The notes below the pieces were generated by a model that made no database searches, was not told where the DNA came from, and was given only the letters and a program-made list of their open reading frames with translations. From contig NZ_LZSQ01000106.1 of assembly GCF_001665535.1 (NCBI RefSeq), forward strand, positions 1 through 64,000: 64,000 nt of DNA, read 5' to 3'. The DNA comes from Mycobacterium sp. 852002-51961_SCH5331710 (lineage in GTDB: Bacteria > Actinomycetota > Actinomycetes > Mycobacteriales > Mycobacteriaceae). This document shows, in pieces, positions 44,653 to 54,216 of this stretch. Position 1 is the stretch's first letter. Each line of letters starts with the position of its first letter. Both the position numbers and the translations under genes were made by a program.

Positions 44653-45010
44653 CCGTTGCGCTGACGCTTTTCGGCACGCACATCCGCCAGCCGTCGATCA
44701 CCAGCTCGCGCAGTTCCTCGTACTCGATCGCGTCGAGCTTGACCAGCATCCAGTTGAACCGCATCTCCGACTCGCGCGGCAGGGCGAACTTGTCGGGTTC
44801 GGCGGCGACCATCGCCGCCCGCTCCTCCTTGGGGAATGCGACGCCCATCACGGTCTCGTCACGCGAGAACGCGACGTAGACGATCTGCCCGACGCGGAAC
44901 CTGATCCGGTCCCGGACGATCGCCTCGTATGAACGCGGCAGCGTCGCGGTGATGCGCCGGACGTCGTCGACGGTGATCACGTAGCCGATCCTCGTCGAGC
45001 GTGAGCTCAT
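44645..45010 (-). CDS. MmcQ/YjbR-family protein
   Basis: A 121-aa protein of the MmcQ/YjbR (CyaY-like DNA-binding fold) family, with VDDVRRITATLPRS at the start, RVGQIVYVAFSRDE, and a C-terminal ELRELVIDGWRMCVP block close to the family's usual end. Function of the family is poorly defined. The ATG overlaps the bioQ stop (TCAT on the plus strand), so it is translationally coupled to bioQ. An internal GTG-type start at the VITVDD segment is possible. Confidence 0.8.
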   Translation of the reverse strand: MSSRSTRIGYVITVDDVRRITATLPRSYEAIVRDRIRFRVGQIVYVAFSRDETVMGVAFPKEERAAMVAAEPDKFALPRESEMRFNWMLVKLDAIEYEELRELVIDGWRMCVPKSVSATVN

Positions 45011-45612
45011 GCGCGAGAAATCGGCGATTCTTCGAACACAAGCTCACGTTCGGCTACGCCGACGCCGTTCAGCAGCAGGCCGACCCCGAAACGGAACCGC
45101 GCGGACGCGTCCTCGGTCAGCACCGACTGGTCGACGGGGAGTTCGGCGCCAGCCGCATCCCACTGCAGGCGTGACTGCTCGTCAACGGTGAAACCGAGCA
45201 CGTAGTACACGACCGTGCGGGCGGCCAGTTCGGCGTGGGCCGCGGGCACACCGGCATCAACCGCCGCCGCGGTGAGCCGCTCGAGGATGCGCTTCATTGC
45301 CGACGACTGCCCGGCGGCGAAGCTGGCCGACACCAGCTCGGCGCCGTCGGTGTGCGACAACAGGGCGTCGCGCAGGGCCGCGCAGAGGGCCGAAACCCGC
45401 TCGCGCCAGCTTCCTGCGGCGTCCCCGACGGGCTCGAGGATCCGGTCGGCCACCGCGCCCAGCAGCTGCTGCTTACTGGTGAAGTGCCAGTACAGCGCGC
45501 CGGGGGAGACCTCGAGCTCGCGCGCCAGCCGCCGCATGGTCAGGTCGGCCAGGCCGTACGTGTCCAGCAGCGTGGTCGCCGCCTGCACCACGTCGCGTTT
45601 GTGAAGCTGCAC
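45007..45612 (-). CDS. bioQ: TetR-family biotin repressor BioQ
   Basis: A 201-aa TetR regulator. The HTH region is LTMRRLARELEVSPGALYWHF (residues 24-44). It lies divergent from bioB, and the 13-bp palindrome known for BioQ sits in the gap and again before bioF. This position and operator set identify it as BioQ, which represses biotin genes when biotin is plentiful. The GTG at 45612 lies 6 nt after a TAGGGT box (complement of 45619-45624), giving a leaderless message that is itself controlled by the operator. The MmcQ-like gene is coupled to its 3' end. Confidence 0.88.
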   Translation of the reverse strand: MQLHKRDVVQAATTLLDTYGLADLTMRRLARELEVSPGALYWHFTSKQQLLGAVADRILEPVGDAAGSWRERVSALCAALRDALLSHTDGAELVSASFAAGQSSAMKRILERLTAAAVDAGVPAAHAELAARTVVYYVLGFTVDEQSRLQWDAAGAELPVDQSVLTEDASARFRFGVGLLLNGVGVAERELVFEESPISRA

Positions 45613-45627
45613 GGCCGTACCCTAACC

Positions 45628-45640
45628 TGAACACCGTTCA
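45628..45640. promoter_or_regulatory. BioQ operator between bioQ and bioB
   Basis: TGAAC-ACC-GTTCA. On the plus strand it abuts a TAACCT -10 box (45623-45628) for bioB; on the minus strand the bioQ -10 (45619-45624) overlaps the same point. One site can therefore shut both directions. Confidence 0.85.
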
Positions 45641-45655
45641 AGTGACGAGAGGTGA

Positions 45656-46654
<999 letters not shown>

Positions 46655-46677
46655 GGCGGCCGGTAGAACGTACGGGT

Positions 46678-46869
46678 ATGGCGTTCAACGTCTACACGGG
46701 TGAGCCCGACGGCACCGCGGTGCCGACCGCGGCCCAGCTCGGTCTGGAGCCGCCCCGATTCTGCGCCGAGTGCGGCCGGCGGATGATCGTCCAGGTGCGC
46801 CCCGACGGCTGGTCGGCGAAATGCTCGCGACACGGGCTGACCGATTCGAAAGATCTGGAACAGCGATGA
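46678..46869 (+). CDS. bsaP: Biotin synthase auxiliary protein BsaP
   Basis: A 63-aa protein directly downstream of bioB, in the place of Rv1590. The core reads [11 protein letters not shown] and [10 protein letters not shown], giving a possible metal or Fe-S site C29-x2-C32 and C49-x2-H52. Mycobacterial biotin synthases are known to need such an auxiliary protein, BsaP, to turn dethiobiotin into biotin; the match here is by position, size and cysteine pattern. The ATG at 46678 gives the start [12 protein letters not shown]. Its stop overlaps the next gene by 4 bp. Confidence 0.85.
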   Translation: MAFNVYTGEPDGTAVPTAAQLGLEPPRFCAECGRRMIVQVRPDGWSAKCSRHGLTDSKDLEQR

Positions 46870-47519
46870 ATGACACTGCCGCGCCGAAGATCTCGCGTAT
46901 CCGCGCGACGCTGACGGTGGTGGTGTCGCTGGCGGCGGTCGGCGCACTGACCGGCGCACTGTGGGCGTGGCTGGCGCCGCCGATCCACGGCGTGGTCGCG
47001 CTGGCGCGTGACGGCGACCGTGTCCGCGCCCATCTGGGCAACGAGGGTGACCACTTCTTCGTCGCGGCGTTCCTGCTCGTCGGCATGCTCTGCGTGGTGG
47101 CGGTCGTCGCGGCGACGGCGGTATGGCAGTGGCGGGTGCACCGCGGCCCGGCGATGACGGCCGCGCTGGTGACCGGATGCATGCTGGCGGCGGGCGTGGC
47201 CGCCGGTGTGGGAGCGCTGCTCGTGCATCTGCGGTACGGGACCATCGACGTCGCCGCCGCGCCGGTGACGCCCGAACATCGCGTGCACTACGTCACCGAG
47301 GCGCCGCCGGTGTTCTTCGGGCACTCGCCGATACAGGCGGTGCTGACGGTCCTGTTTCCGGCAGCCGTCGCGGCGCTCGTGTACTCGCTGGCCGCCGTGT
47401 CGACCGCGCGCGACGATCTCGGCGCATGGCCGCCGGTCGAGGTGCCGGCATTCGTTCCGCCGGCCGCCCCGGCGGTTACAGCGGAGAGCGCTCCACCCGC
47501 CGGCCCGTCATCACCTTGA
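46866..47519 (+). CDS. Membrane protein, DUF2567-type (Rv1591-like)
   Basis: A 217-aa protein with four membrane segments (about residues 12-33, 64-87, 94-117 and 155-178) and a proline-rich cytoplasmic tail. It matches M. tuberculosis Rv1591 in position and layout. The ATG overlaps the bsaP stop (ATGA), so it belongs to the bioB operon. Its 3' end overlaps the convergent lipase gene by 44 bp. Function unknown; a role in uptake or export of biotin-related molecules is only a thought. Confidence 0.8.
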   Translation: MNDTAAPKISRIRATLTVVVSLAAVGALTGALWAWLAPPIHGVVALARDGDRVRAHLGNEGDHFFVAAFLLVGMLCVVAVVAATAVWQWRVHRGPAMTAALVTGCMLAAGVAAGVGALLVHLRYGTIDVAAAPVTPEHRVHYVTEAPPVFFGHSPIQAVLTVLFPAAVAALVYSLAAVSTARDDLGAWPPVEVPAFVPPAAPAVTAESAPPAGPSSP

Positions 47520-48813
47520 CCGCGATACGGACCAGCCGCGTCATGCCGACGTAGGTCATCGGGTTCAGCAGCGTCGGCCAGGTCGTGCGCACCAGGTGCT
47601 CCGAGAGCGGCTTGCCATCGAACCGGTCGATCAGCCAGCGGAGCGCCATCGGCGCCGACATCGGGTGCAGCAACATGTGCTCGCTGAACAGGTCCCGGTG
47701 ATAGGTCACCGAGGCGCCGCCGCTGCGGTAGATCTCCGTGAGCTCGTCGATGTCGTCGACCGCGACGATCCGGTCGTGCACGGCCTGCACGATCAGCACC
47801 GGCGGCGTCGGCACCGCGGTGCCCAGTTTGATGCTGTCGAAGACGTGCTTGACCTCGGGCAGGTCCAGGATCTCGTTGAGCGGCCGGTCGACCAGCTTGC
47901 CCATGTCCATGCCCGCGAACCGCAACACGGCCTGCGCGGTGGTCATGTCCTGGATACGCAACAACATCGCCTTGCCGGTTTCGGTGGCGTGTTCCTGGAT
48001 GACCCGGTCGAGGTCCGGATAGACGTGGCTCAGCGCCGCGACCACCATCGCCGGCAGCCCGGAGTACAGGCTGCCGTTCAGCCGCCGGTAGGCGTGGCCG
48101 AGGTCCCCGACGGGGGAGCCGAGCACCGCGCCGACAATGTTGAGCTCAGGCGCGTACTGGCCGTGCACCTCGGCCGCCCACGCCGACGCCAGCCCGCCGC
48201 CCGAGTAGCCCCAGAGGCCGATGGGGGCCGATTCGCTCAGCCCGAGGCGCTCGCTGTTCACCGCGGCGCGCAGGCCGTCGAGGATGCGGTATCCGGGCTC
48301 GTACGGCGTGCCCCAGATGCCGTGGGCGCCCTCGTGGTCGGGCACCGAGACCGCCCACCCCTCGGCGAGGGCCGCGGCGATCAGCAGGAACTCCAGCTGG
48401 GCCAGGGCGCCGGTGGCCACCGCCTTGCGGCGCAGCGCGTACGACGGGAAGCAGCGCGAGGACACGGCGTCGATCGCGCACTGGTAGGAGATCACGGGCA
48501 CGACGCTGCGGTTCGCCCGTTCGGCCGGCACGATCACCGTGGTCACGGTGGCCTCCGGTTCACCGTTCATGTCGGTGGTGCGGTACAGCAGCTGCGTTGC
48601 GGTGAATTTCTGCGGGATCAGACCGAAAAAGGCCAGTTCAACGTCCCGACTGCGCAGCACGGTGCCGGGTTCGGCGTGCTGGAAACCGCTCGGCGGTTCG
48701 TAGAACGGATCGTCGGCCGGAAGCAGCGGACGGGCGCCGCGCGACAGGTCTTCGTGGGGTACGTGCCCGATCCACTCGGCACCTGAGGCTGGCGCGGCGT
48801 TGCCCAGAGACAT
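47476..48813 (-). CDS. Secretory-lipase-type alpha/beta hydrolase (Rv1592c-like)
   Basis: A 445-aa alpha/beta hydrolase similar in place and size to M. tuberculosis Rv1592c. The nucleophile elbow is GYSGG (in [13 protein letters not shown]), the acid is probably D in [11 protein letters not shown] and the histidine in SEHMLLH. No clear signal peptide is visible. The likely role is hydrolysis of acylglycerols or other lipid esters. An inverted repeat at 48827-48843, 14 nt upstream of the ATG, may be an operator. The 3' end overlaps the DUF2567 gene. Confidence 0.85.
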   Translation of the reverse strand: MSLGNAAPASGAEWIGHVPHEDLSRGARPLLPADDPFYEPPSGFQHAEPGTVLRSRDVELAFFGLIPQKFTATQLLYRTTDMNGEPEATVTTVIVPAERANRSVVPVISYQCAIDAVSSRCFPSYALRRKAVATGALAQLEFLLIAAALAEGWAVSVPDHEGAHGIWGTPYEPGYRILDGLRAAVNSERLGLSESAPIGLWGYSGGGLASAWAAEVHGQYAPELNIVGAVLGSPVGDLGHAYRRLNGSLYSGLPAMVVAALSHVYPDLDRVIQEHATETGKAMLLRIQDMTTAQAVLRFAGMDMGKLVDRPLNEILDLPEVKHVFDSIKLGTAVPTPPVLIVQAVHDRIVAVDDIDELTEIYRSGGASVTYHRDLFSEHMLLHPMSAPMALRWLIDRFDGKPLSEHLVRTTWPTLLNPMTYVGMTRLVRIAVKVMTGRRVERSPL

Positions 48814-48826
48814 TTCGCCATTGTTA

Positions 48827-48843
48827 CTTAAGGAAGCCTTAAG
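48827..48843. promoter_or_regulatory. Inverted repeat upstream of the lipase gene
   Basis: CTTAAGG-AAG-CCTTAAG has perfect 7-bp arms and lies 14 nt before the lipase start. CTTAAG is unusual in this GC-rich sequence but also occurs before fabG1 at 1694-1703. Confidence 0.45.
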
Positions 48844-48855
48844 AATCCAGTCGAC

Positions 48856-49569
48856 TCACCCGGGCGGGCGCAGGGCGGCGAATTCGTCGGTCACCCGGTA
48901 ACGCGCTTCGGTGAAGCGATACAACGCCGCCGGCCTGCCGCCGCTGCGGCCCGACCGCGCCGTGGTGCCCGTGCGGGTGATGACGTTGCGACGTTCGAGC
49001 ACACGTTGCAGATTGGTGGCGTCGACGTGGTGACCGAGTGCGGCGCTGTAGATGTCCCGCAGCGCAGACAGCGCGAATTCGGTTGGCGCCAAGGCAAATC
49101 CAATGTTCGTATAGGACAGTTTGGCGACCAGGCGGGTGCGGGCGTGTTCCACCATCGTGCCGTGGTCGAACGCCATCGGCGGTAGCTCGCTCACCGGATG
49201 CCACCGGGTGTCCGGGGGCAGTTCCGGCGTCGCAGGGGAGGGCACCAGCCCGAGGAACGTCGACGCGATGGTCCGGTCGCCGGGGACCCGGTGTGGGTCG
49301 GAGAAAACGGCGAGTTGCTCGAGGTGGGCAAGCTCACGCAGGTCGACCTTCTCGGCGAGTTGGCGGCGGACGGAGCTGGTCATGTCCTCGTCGTCGCCGA
49401 GTCGCCCGCCGGGAAGCGACCATCTGCCGCGCTGCGGATCGAGTGCGCGCTGCCACAACAGCACGTGAAGTGCTGGTTTCCGGTCGGTTGGCTTCTCGGT
49501 GTCTTCTCGGACCTCCCGAACCTGGAACACGGCGGCGAGCACCTCGTGCGCGGTGCTAATATGTGCCAT
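48856..49569 (-). CDS. nrtR: Nudix-like transcriptional regulator of NAD synthesis (NrtR)
   Basis: A 237-aa regulator with an N-terminal Nudix-like domain (about residues 10-150) and a C-terminal winged helix (about 165-237). The Nudix box is degenerate: LPGGRLGDDEDM is followed by RRQLAEKVD in place of the REUXEE core, so hydrolysis is unlikely and the domain probably senses an NAD-related ligand. It is divergent from nadABC, as Rv1593c in M. tuberculosis. The ATG at 49569 follows TACAAT (complement of 49577-49582) by 7 nt; the operator covers this promoter. Confidence 0.88.
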   Translation of the reverse strand: MAHISTAHEVLAAVFQVREVREDTEKPTDRKPALHVLLWQRALDPQRGRWSLPGGRLGDDEDMTSSVRRQLAEKVDLRELAHLEQLAVFSDPHRVPGDRTIASTFLGLVPSPATPELPPDTRWHPVSELPPMAFDHGTMVEHARTRLVAKLSYTNIGFALAPTEFALSALRDIYSAALGHHVDATNLQRVLERRNVITRTGTTARSGRSGGRPAALYRFTEARYRVTDEFAALRPPG

Positions 49570-49592
49570 GTTTTCGATTGTAAGTCGAAAAC
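49570..49592. promoter_or_regulatory. NrtR operator between nrtR and nadA
   Basis: GTTTTCGA-TTGTAAG-TCGAAAAC has perfect 8-bp arms and a 7-bp spacer. It covers the nrtR -10 box on the minus strand. On the plus strand it starts about 8 nt after a TAATAT -10 box (49557-49562), so it also covers the first transcribed bases of nadA. Confidence 0.75.
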
Positions 49593-49616
49593 CCGATTTG
49601 GACGAAGGAGGCGGCC

Positions 49617-50660
49617 ATGACGGTTTTGGACCGTATGCCCGCAGACGACCTCTCGAGCCGCATCGTCGACGGCCCCACCGGCTTCTCCGGGGTCGAGGGC
49701 GACCAGGAATGGGCCGCCGAGGTTCGTCGCCTTGCCGATCTACGGGGCGCGACGCTGCTGGCGCACAACTATCAGCTGCCCGCGATCCAGGACGTCGCCG
49801 ATCACGTCGGTGATTCCTTGGCGCTGTCGCGGATCGCCGCCGATGTCAGTGAGAACACCATCGTGTTCTGCGGCGTGCACTTCATGGCCGAGACCGCCAA
49901 GATTCTGTCGCCGGACAAGACGGTGCTCATCCCGGACCAGCGGGCGGGTTGTTCGCTCGCCGACTCCATCAACGCCGACGAACTGCGCGCGTGGAAGGCC
50001 GAACATCCCGGCGCGGTCGTGGTGTCCTACGTCAACACCACCGCAGCGGTGAAGGCCGAGACCGACATCTGCTGCACGTCGTCGAACGCGGTCGAGGTGG
50101 TGGCATCGATTCCCGAGGACCGTGAGGTGCTGTTCTGCCCGGATCAGTTTCTGGGCGCACACGTCCGGCGTGTGACCGGTCGCGAAAACCTGCACGTGTG
50201 GGCGGGTGAATGCCACGTGCACGCCGGGATCAACGGCGACGAGCTCGCCGATCAGGCCCGCACACACCCCGATGCCGAACTGTTCGTGCACCCCGAATGT
50301 GGTTGCGCGACATCAGCTTTGTACCTCGCGGGGGAGGGCGCATTCCCGGAGGAGCGGGTCAAGATCCTGTCCACCGGCGGGATGCTCGATGCCGCGCGCG
50401 AGACCGGCGCCCGCCAGGTGCTGGTCGCGACCGAGGTCGGGATGCTGCACCAGTTGCGCCGCGCCGCACCGGGAGTCGACTTCATGGCGGTCAACGACCG
50501 CGCCTCCTGCAGGTTCATGAAGATGATCACCCCCGCCGCGCTGCTGCGCTGTCTGGTGGAGGGCAAGGACGAGGTGCACGTGGATCCCGAAACCGCCCGG
50601 TTGGCGCGGGCCAGCGTGCAACGCATGATCGAAATCGGCCAGCCCGGCGGCGGAGAATGA
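49617..50660 (+). CDS. nadA: Quinolinate synthase
   Basis: [4Fe-4S] enzyme that joins iminoaspartate and dihydroxyacetone phosphate to quinolinate in NAD synthesis. It is 347 aa with [30 protein letters not shown], the cysteine blocks CSLADSI and HPECGC, and ASCRFMKMI near the end. GAAGGAGG lies 5 nt before the ATG. First gene of nadA-nadB-nadC, whose overlapping ends imply coupling. Repression by NrtR is expected. Confidence 0.96.
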   Translation: MTVLDRMPADDLSSRIVDGPTGFSGVEGDQEWAAEVRRLADLRGATLLAHNYQLPAIQDVADHVGDSLALSRIAADVSENTIVFCGVHFMAETAKILSPDKTVLIPDQRAGCSLADSINADELRAWKAEHPGAVVVSYVNTTAAVKAETDICCTSSNAVEVVASIPEDREVLFCPDQFLGAHVRRVTGRENLHVWAGECHVHAGINGDELADQARTHPDAELFVHPECGCATSALYLAGEGAFPEERVKILSTGGMLDAARETGARQVLVATEVGMLHQLRRAAPGVDFMAVNDRASCRFMKMITPAALLRCLVEGKDEVHVDPETARLARASVQRMIEIGQPGGGE

Positions 50661-52222
50661 CCCGCCCGGCGGCCTGCGGTGCCGGCAGGTGGGCCGGTCA
50701 CTGGCAGCAGCGCGCTGACGTCGTCGTCATCGGCACCGGCGTGGCCGGGCTGGTGGCGGCGCTGGCCGCACACCGCCTTGGCCGAAAAGTCATGGTGCTC
50801 AGCAAGACCGGTGACACCGCGACGTTCTACGCCCAGGGTGGTATCGCGGTCGTGCTGCCCGACGCGCTGCGTGAGGACGGCGACTCGATCGAGTCGCACA
50901 TCGCCGACACGCTCACCGCGGGCGCGGGACTCTGCGACCCCGACGCCGTGCGCTCGATCGTGACCGACGGATACCGCGCCGTGGCGGAACTGGTCGACCA
51001 CGGCGCGCGGTTCGACGAGTCGACACGGGGATCGTGGTCGCTGACCCGCGAGGGTGGCCATTCGTGGCGCCGGATCATCCATGCCGGCGGTGATGCGACG
51101 GGCGCGGAGGTGCAGCGAGCCCTCAACGGCGCGGCCGCCACACTCGACATCCGCCACAACCACGTCGCGGTCGAGATCTTGCAGGATGCGGGTGCGGTCA
51201 CCGGCGTGCTGGTGCTCAACGACGACGGTCCGGGGGTGGTGCACGCGCCGTCGGTGATCCTCGCGACCGGCGGATTGGGCCATCTCTACTCGGCGACGAC
51301 GAACCCCGAAGGATCGACGGGTGACGGTGTCGCGCTGGCCAGTTGGGCCGGAGTCCCGATCAGCGACATCGAGTTCGTCCAGTTTCACCCCACCATGCTC
51401 TTCGATGGGCACACTGCGGGCAGGCGTCCGCTGATCACCGAGGCCGTCCGCGGCGAGGGGGCGAAACTCGTTGACTCCGAGGGCCGGTCCGTCACCGAAG
51501 GTGTGCACCCGATGGGTGACCTGGCACCGCGCGATGTCGTGGCCGGTGCGATCAACGCCCGCATGGAGCAGACGGGAGCGCCGTGCGTGTTCCTCGACGC
51601 CCGGCGAATCGACAATTTCGAGAAGCGATTTCCGACGGTGACCGCGGCGTGTCGTGCGGCCGGCATCGACCCGACGCTCGAGGCTATCCCCGTGCTGCCC
51701 GGCGCCCATTACAGCTGTGGCGGCGTGGTCACCGATGTCTACGGACGCACCGAACTCGAGGGGCTGTTCGCCGCGGGCGAGGTTGCACGCACGGGCATGC
51801 ACGGCGCCAACCGATTGGCGTCGAACAGCCTGCTCGAGGGCCTTGTGATCGGAAGCCGGGCCGGAAACGTCGCCGCCGCACACGCTTTGGTCAGCGGGCC
51901 CGTGACGGCGCGGCCGCCCGAGCCCGTCGTACGGCGGGCGCTGCCGCGGGCCGACCTGCAGCGGGCGATGACGAAGAACGCCGGCGTGGTCCGCGATGCC
52001 GACGGTTTGTGCGTCCTGGCCAAGGAACTCGATACCGCGCCGACACGGATCATCGCGTCGCGCGCCGATTTCGAGGACGCGGCGCTGACCACCGCCGCGG
52101 CGGCCGTCGCTGCGGCAGCGTTGACCCGTACCGAGTCTCGAGGGTGCCACCATCGCCGCGATTACCCGGACACCGACCCGGCACAGGCACGCTCCCAGCT
52201 CCCGGCGGGGGTGTGCTGCTGA
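50657..52222 (+). CDS. nadB: L-aspartate oxidase
   Basis: FAD enzyme that makes iminoaspartate for NadA. It is 521 aa with the dinucleotide motif [42 protein letters not shown] with an active-site arginine, and SCGGVVTD. The ATG at 50657 overlaps the nadA stop (ATGA); the frame upstream is a shadow of nadA. The C-terminal tail ends in a short Cys pair (VCC), which I cannot explain. Its stop overlaps nadC by one base. Confidence 0.95.
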   Translation: MTRPAACGAGRWAGHWQQRADVVVIGTGVAGLVAALAAHRLGRKVMVLSKTGDTATFYAQGGIAVVLPDALREDGDSIESHIADTLTAGAGLCDPDAVRSIVTDGYRAVAELVDHGARFDESTRGSWSLTREGGHSWRRIIHAGGDATGAEVQRALNGAAATLDIRHNHVAVEILQDAGAVTGVLVLNDDGPGVVHAPSVILATGGLGHLYSATTNPEGSTGDGVALASWAGVPISDIEFVQFHPTMLFDGHTAGRRPLITEAVRGEGAKLVDSEGRSVTEGVHPMGDLAPRDVVAGAINARMEQTGAPCVFLDARRIDNFEKRFPTVTAACRAAGIDPTLEAIPVLPGAHYSCGGVVTDVYGRTELEGLFAAGEVARTGMHGANRLASNSLLEGLVIGSRAGNVAAAHALVSGPVTARPPEPVVRRALPRADLQRAMTKNAGVVRDADGLCVLAKELDTAPTRIIASRADFEDAALTTAAAAVAAAALTRTESRGCHHRRDYPDTDPAQARSQLPAGVCC

Positions 52223-53079
52223 TGGAGCTGAGCGCCGACGAGCTCACCGAGGCTCGCAGGGTGATCGCCCGCGCCCTCGAAGAGGACCTGCGTTACGGCC
52301 CGGACGTCACCACGCTGGCAACGGTGCCCGCGGATGGCCGGACGACGGCGTCGATGGTGGTCCGCGCGCCCGGTGTGATCGCGGGTGTGGACATCGCGCT
52401 GCTGGCCTTTGACGAGGTAATCGGCACCGACAATTACCTGGTCAGGCACCGCGTCGAGGACGGTGCCCGGCTCGAATCGGGCGGTGTCGTGCTCACCGTG
52501 GAGGCTCCGACCCAAGGACTGCTCACCGCCGAACGCACCACGCTGAACCTGGTCTGCCACCTGTCGGGGATCGCCACCGCGACGGCGGCATGGGTCGATG
52601 CGGTCTCCGGAACGGGGGCCAAGATCCGCGACACGCGAAAGACGTTGCCGGGCTTGCGTGCACTGCAGAAGTACGCCGTGCGCGTCGGTGGCGGCGTCAA
52701 CCACCGGATGGGCCTCGGCGACGCGGCGCTGATCAAGGACAACCATGTCGCGGCCGCCGGGTCGGTGGTGGCGGCGCTGCGGGCCGTGCGCGCGGCCGCG
52801 CCCGAACTCGAATGCGAAGTCGAGGTCGACTCGCTCGAGCAGCTCGACGAGGTGTTGGCCGAGAATGTCGAACTCGTGCTGCTCGACAACTTCCCGGTGT
52901 GGCAGACACAGATCGCCGTGCAGCGCCGCGACTCTCGCTCGCCTGCAACGAAACTGGAGTCGTCCGGCGGGCTCTCGCTGGAGAGTGCCGCGGAGTATGC
53001 GGGCACCGGCGTCGACTATCTGGCGGTCGGGGCGCTGACGCACTCGGTGCGGGTGCTCGATATCGGACTCGATGTCTAG
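52222..53079 (+). CDS. nadC: Quinolinate phosphoribosyltransferase (decarboxylating)
   Basis: Converts quinolinate and PRPP to nicotinate mononucleotide, the third step of the pathway. It is 285 aa with IRDTRKTLPGLRALQKYAV, GGGVNHRMGL and KDNHV, which form the substrate site. The ATG at 52222 shares its A with the nadB TGA (TGATG). It ends with DIGLDV, and the next gene starts inside its last codons. Confidence 0.95.
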   Translation: MELSADELTEARRVIARALEEDLRYGPDVTTLATVPADGRTTASMVVRAPGVIAGVDIALLAFDEVIGTDNYLVRHRVEDGARLESGGVVLTVEAPTQGLLTAERTTLNLVCHLSGIATATAAWVDAVSGTGAKIRDTRKTLPGLRALQKYAVRVGGGVNHRMGLGDAALIKDNHVAAAGSVVAALRAVRAAAPELECEVEVDSLEQLDEVLAENVELVLLDNFPVWQTQIAVQRRDSRSPATKLESSGGLSLESAAEYAGTGVDYLAVGALTHSVRVLDIGLDV

Positions 53080-53584
53080 ATCGGCCGATAGCATCGAGCG
53101 CGTGGATGAGGATGCGTCGCGCCGGCTCACGTTGTTGGTCGGCATCAGCCTGGTCATAGCCGTCGCCGCGCTCGCACTCGCGGGGTGGACGTTGTACAAG
53201 ACGAGCGAATCCGAGCCCGAATACGACTCAACCCAGGTTGCCGACGCGAAAGCCAAGATCTGCAGCGCGGCCGACGTCGTCCGAAAAGGCGTCACGCTCA
53301 ACACGAATATGCAGCCCGAAGGCGGCGCCCAGGACGTCACCGGCGCGCAGGCGGTGGCCGCCAACGCGCGGATCTCGTTGTACGACGGCGGTCAGTACCT
53401 GCTCGACCGGCTCGATCCGGCTACGCCGGTGGTGCTCACCGAGAAGGTCCGCCAATTCGCCGACCACCTGATGGACATCGGCGCCAACGCCACGGCGGGG
53501 GTGCCCAACGACGATCCGGCACAGGCGAAGCGGCTCGCCGACGCCGACGCCGAGAACAAGAGCATCACCGAGCTCTGCAAGTAG
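53072..53584 (+). CDS. Membrane-anchored protein of unknown function
   Basis: A 170-aa protein with a charged N-terminus, one membrane segment (about residues 20-43) and an exported Ala/Asp-rich domain with two cysteines (KICSAAD and the C-terminal ELCK) that may form a disulphide. Similar single-pass proteins are common in mycobacteria. It overlaps the nadC end by 8 bp and is the last gene of the nad operon, but has no evident tie to NAD. It is convergent with the TetR gene, 1 bp apart. Confidence 0.75.
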   Translation: MSRSADSIERVDEDASRRLTLLVGISLVIAVAALALAGWTLYKTSESEPEYDSTQVADAKAKICSAADVVRKGVTLNTNMQPEGGAQDVTGAQAVAANARISLYDGGQYLLDRLDPATPVVLTEKVRQFADHLMDIGANATAGVPNDDPAQAKRLADADAENKSITELCK

Positions 53585-53585
53585 C

Positions 53586-54152
53586 TCAGCGACCCAGCAG
53601 AGTCCTTGCGGCGACCTTCGAGGCCTCGAGCGCTGTCGTGTCGCCGGCGATCCGGGAGAGCAGCAGCGCGCCCTCGACGAGCGCGATCAAGGCCAGCGCG
53701 GTCTGCTCGGCCTCGCCCTGTGTCCAGCCGTCGGCACGCAACCGGTCGGCGACGGCGTCCCGCCAACCGGTGAATGCGGCTCGCGACGCTTGCCGGACCA
53801 GCGCGCTGGCGTCGACCGATTCGGTGGCGATCGGTTCGATGGGGCAGCCGTCGCGCGGATCGGCGGTGAGCCCCGAGGCCATCAGGTCGATCCAGCCGTC
53901 GATCAGGTCGGGCACCGGCGATTGTGTGGCGAGCAGTGCGCGAAGCCGCTGCTCGATATCGGCGCCGACGCGCTGGACAACCGCGGCCGCCAACTGCTGC
54001 TTGCCCTCGGGGAAGTGGTGGTAGAGCGAGCCCGCCTTGACGTCGGCCGTCTCGAGGATCTGGTTGACCCCGGTGGCGGCGTAGCCCTGCCTGCGGAACA
54101 GTTGTGCCGCGGTGTCGATCAGTGCGGTGCGGCTGCGGTCCGGACGAGGCAT
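53586..54152 (-). CDS. TetR-family regulator of the adjacent dehydrogenase
   Basis: A 188-aa TetR regulator of the LmrA/YxaF type. The HTH is GVNQILETADVKAGSLYHHF (residues 28-47), and the C-terminal part carries the SRIAGDTTALE block seen in this group. The ATG at 54152 lies 6 nt after TAAAGT (complement of 54159-54164), a leaderless layout. It is divergent from the zinc-type dehydrogenase with a perfect palindrome between, so it most likely represses that gene and itself. The inducer is unknown. Confidence 0.85.
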   Translation of the reverse strand: MPRPDRSRTALIDTAAQLFRRQGYAATGVNQILETADVKAGSLYHHFPEGKQQLAAAVVQRVGADIEQRLRALLATQSPVPDLIDGWIDLMASGLTADPRDGCPIEPIATESVDASALVRQASRAAFTGWRDAVADRLRADGWTQGEAEQTALALIALVEGALLLSRIAGDTTALEASKVAARTLLGR

Positions 54153-54171
54153 CCCTTGACTTTACTAGAAA

Positions 54172-54197
54172 GATCGCTCAAGAATAGTTGAGCGATC
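54172..54197. promoter_or_regulatory. Palindromic TetR operator
   Basis: GATCGCTCAA-GAATAG-TTGAGCGATC has perfect 10-bp arms with a 6-bp spacer, midway between the divergent TetR and dehydrogenase genes. It covers a candidate plus-strand promoter (TTGACT at 54157-54162, 17-bp gap, AAGAAT at 54180-54185). Confidence 0.8.
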
Positions 54198-54216
54198 ATT
54201 CCAGAAGGGATTCGGC

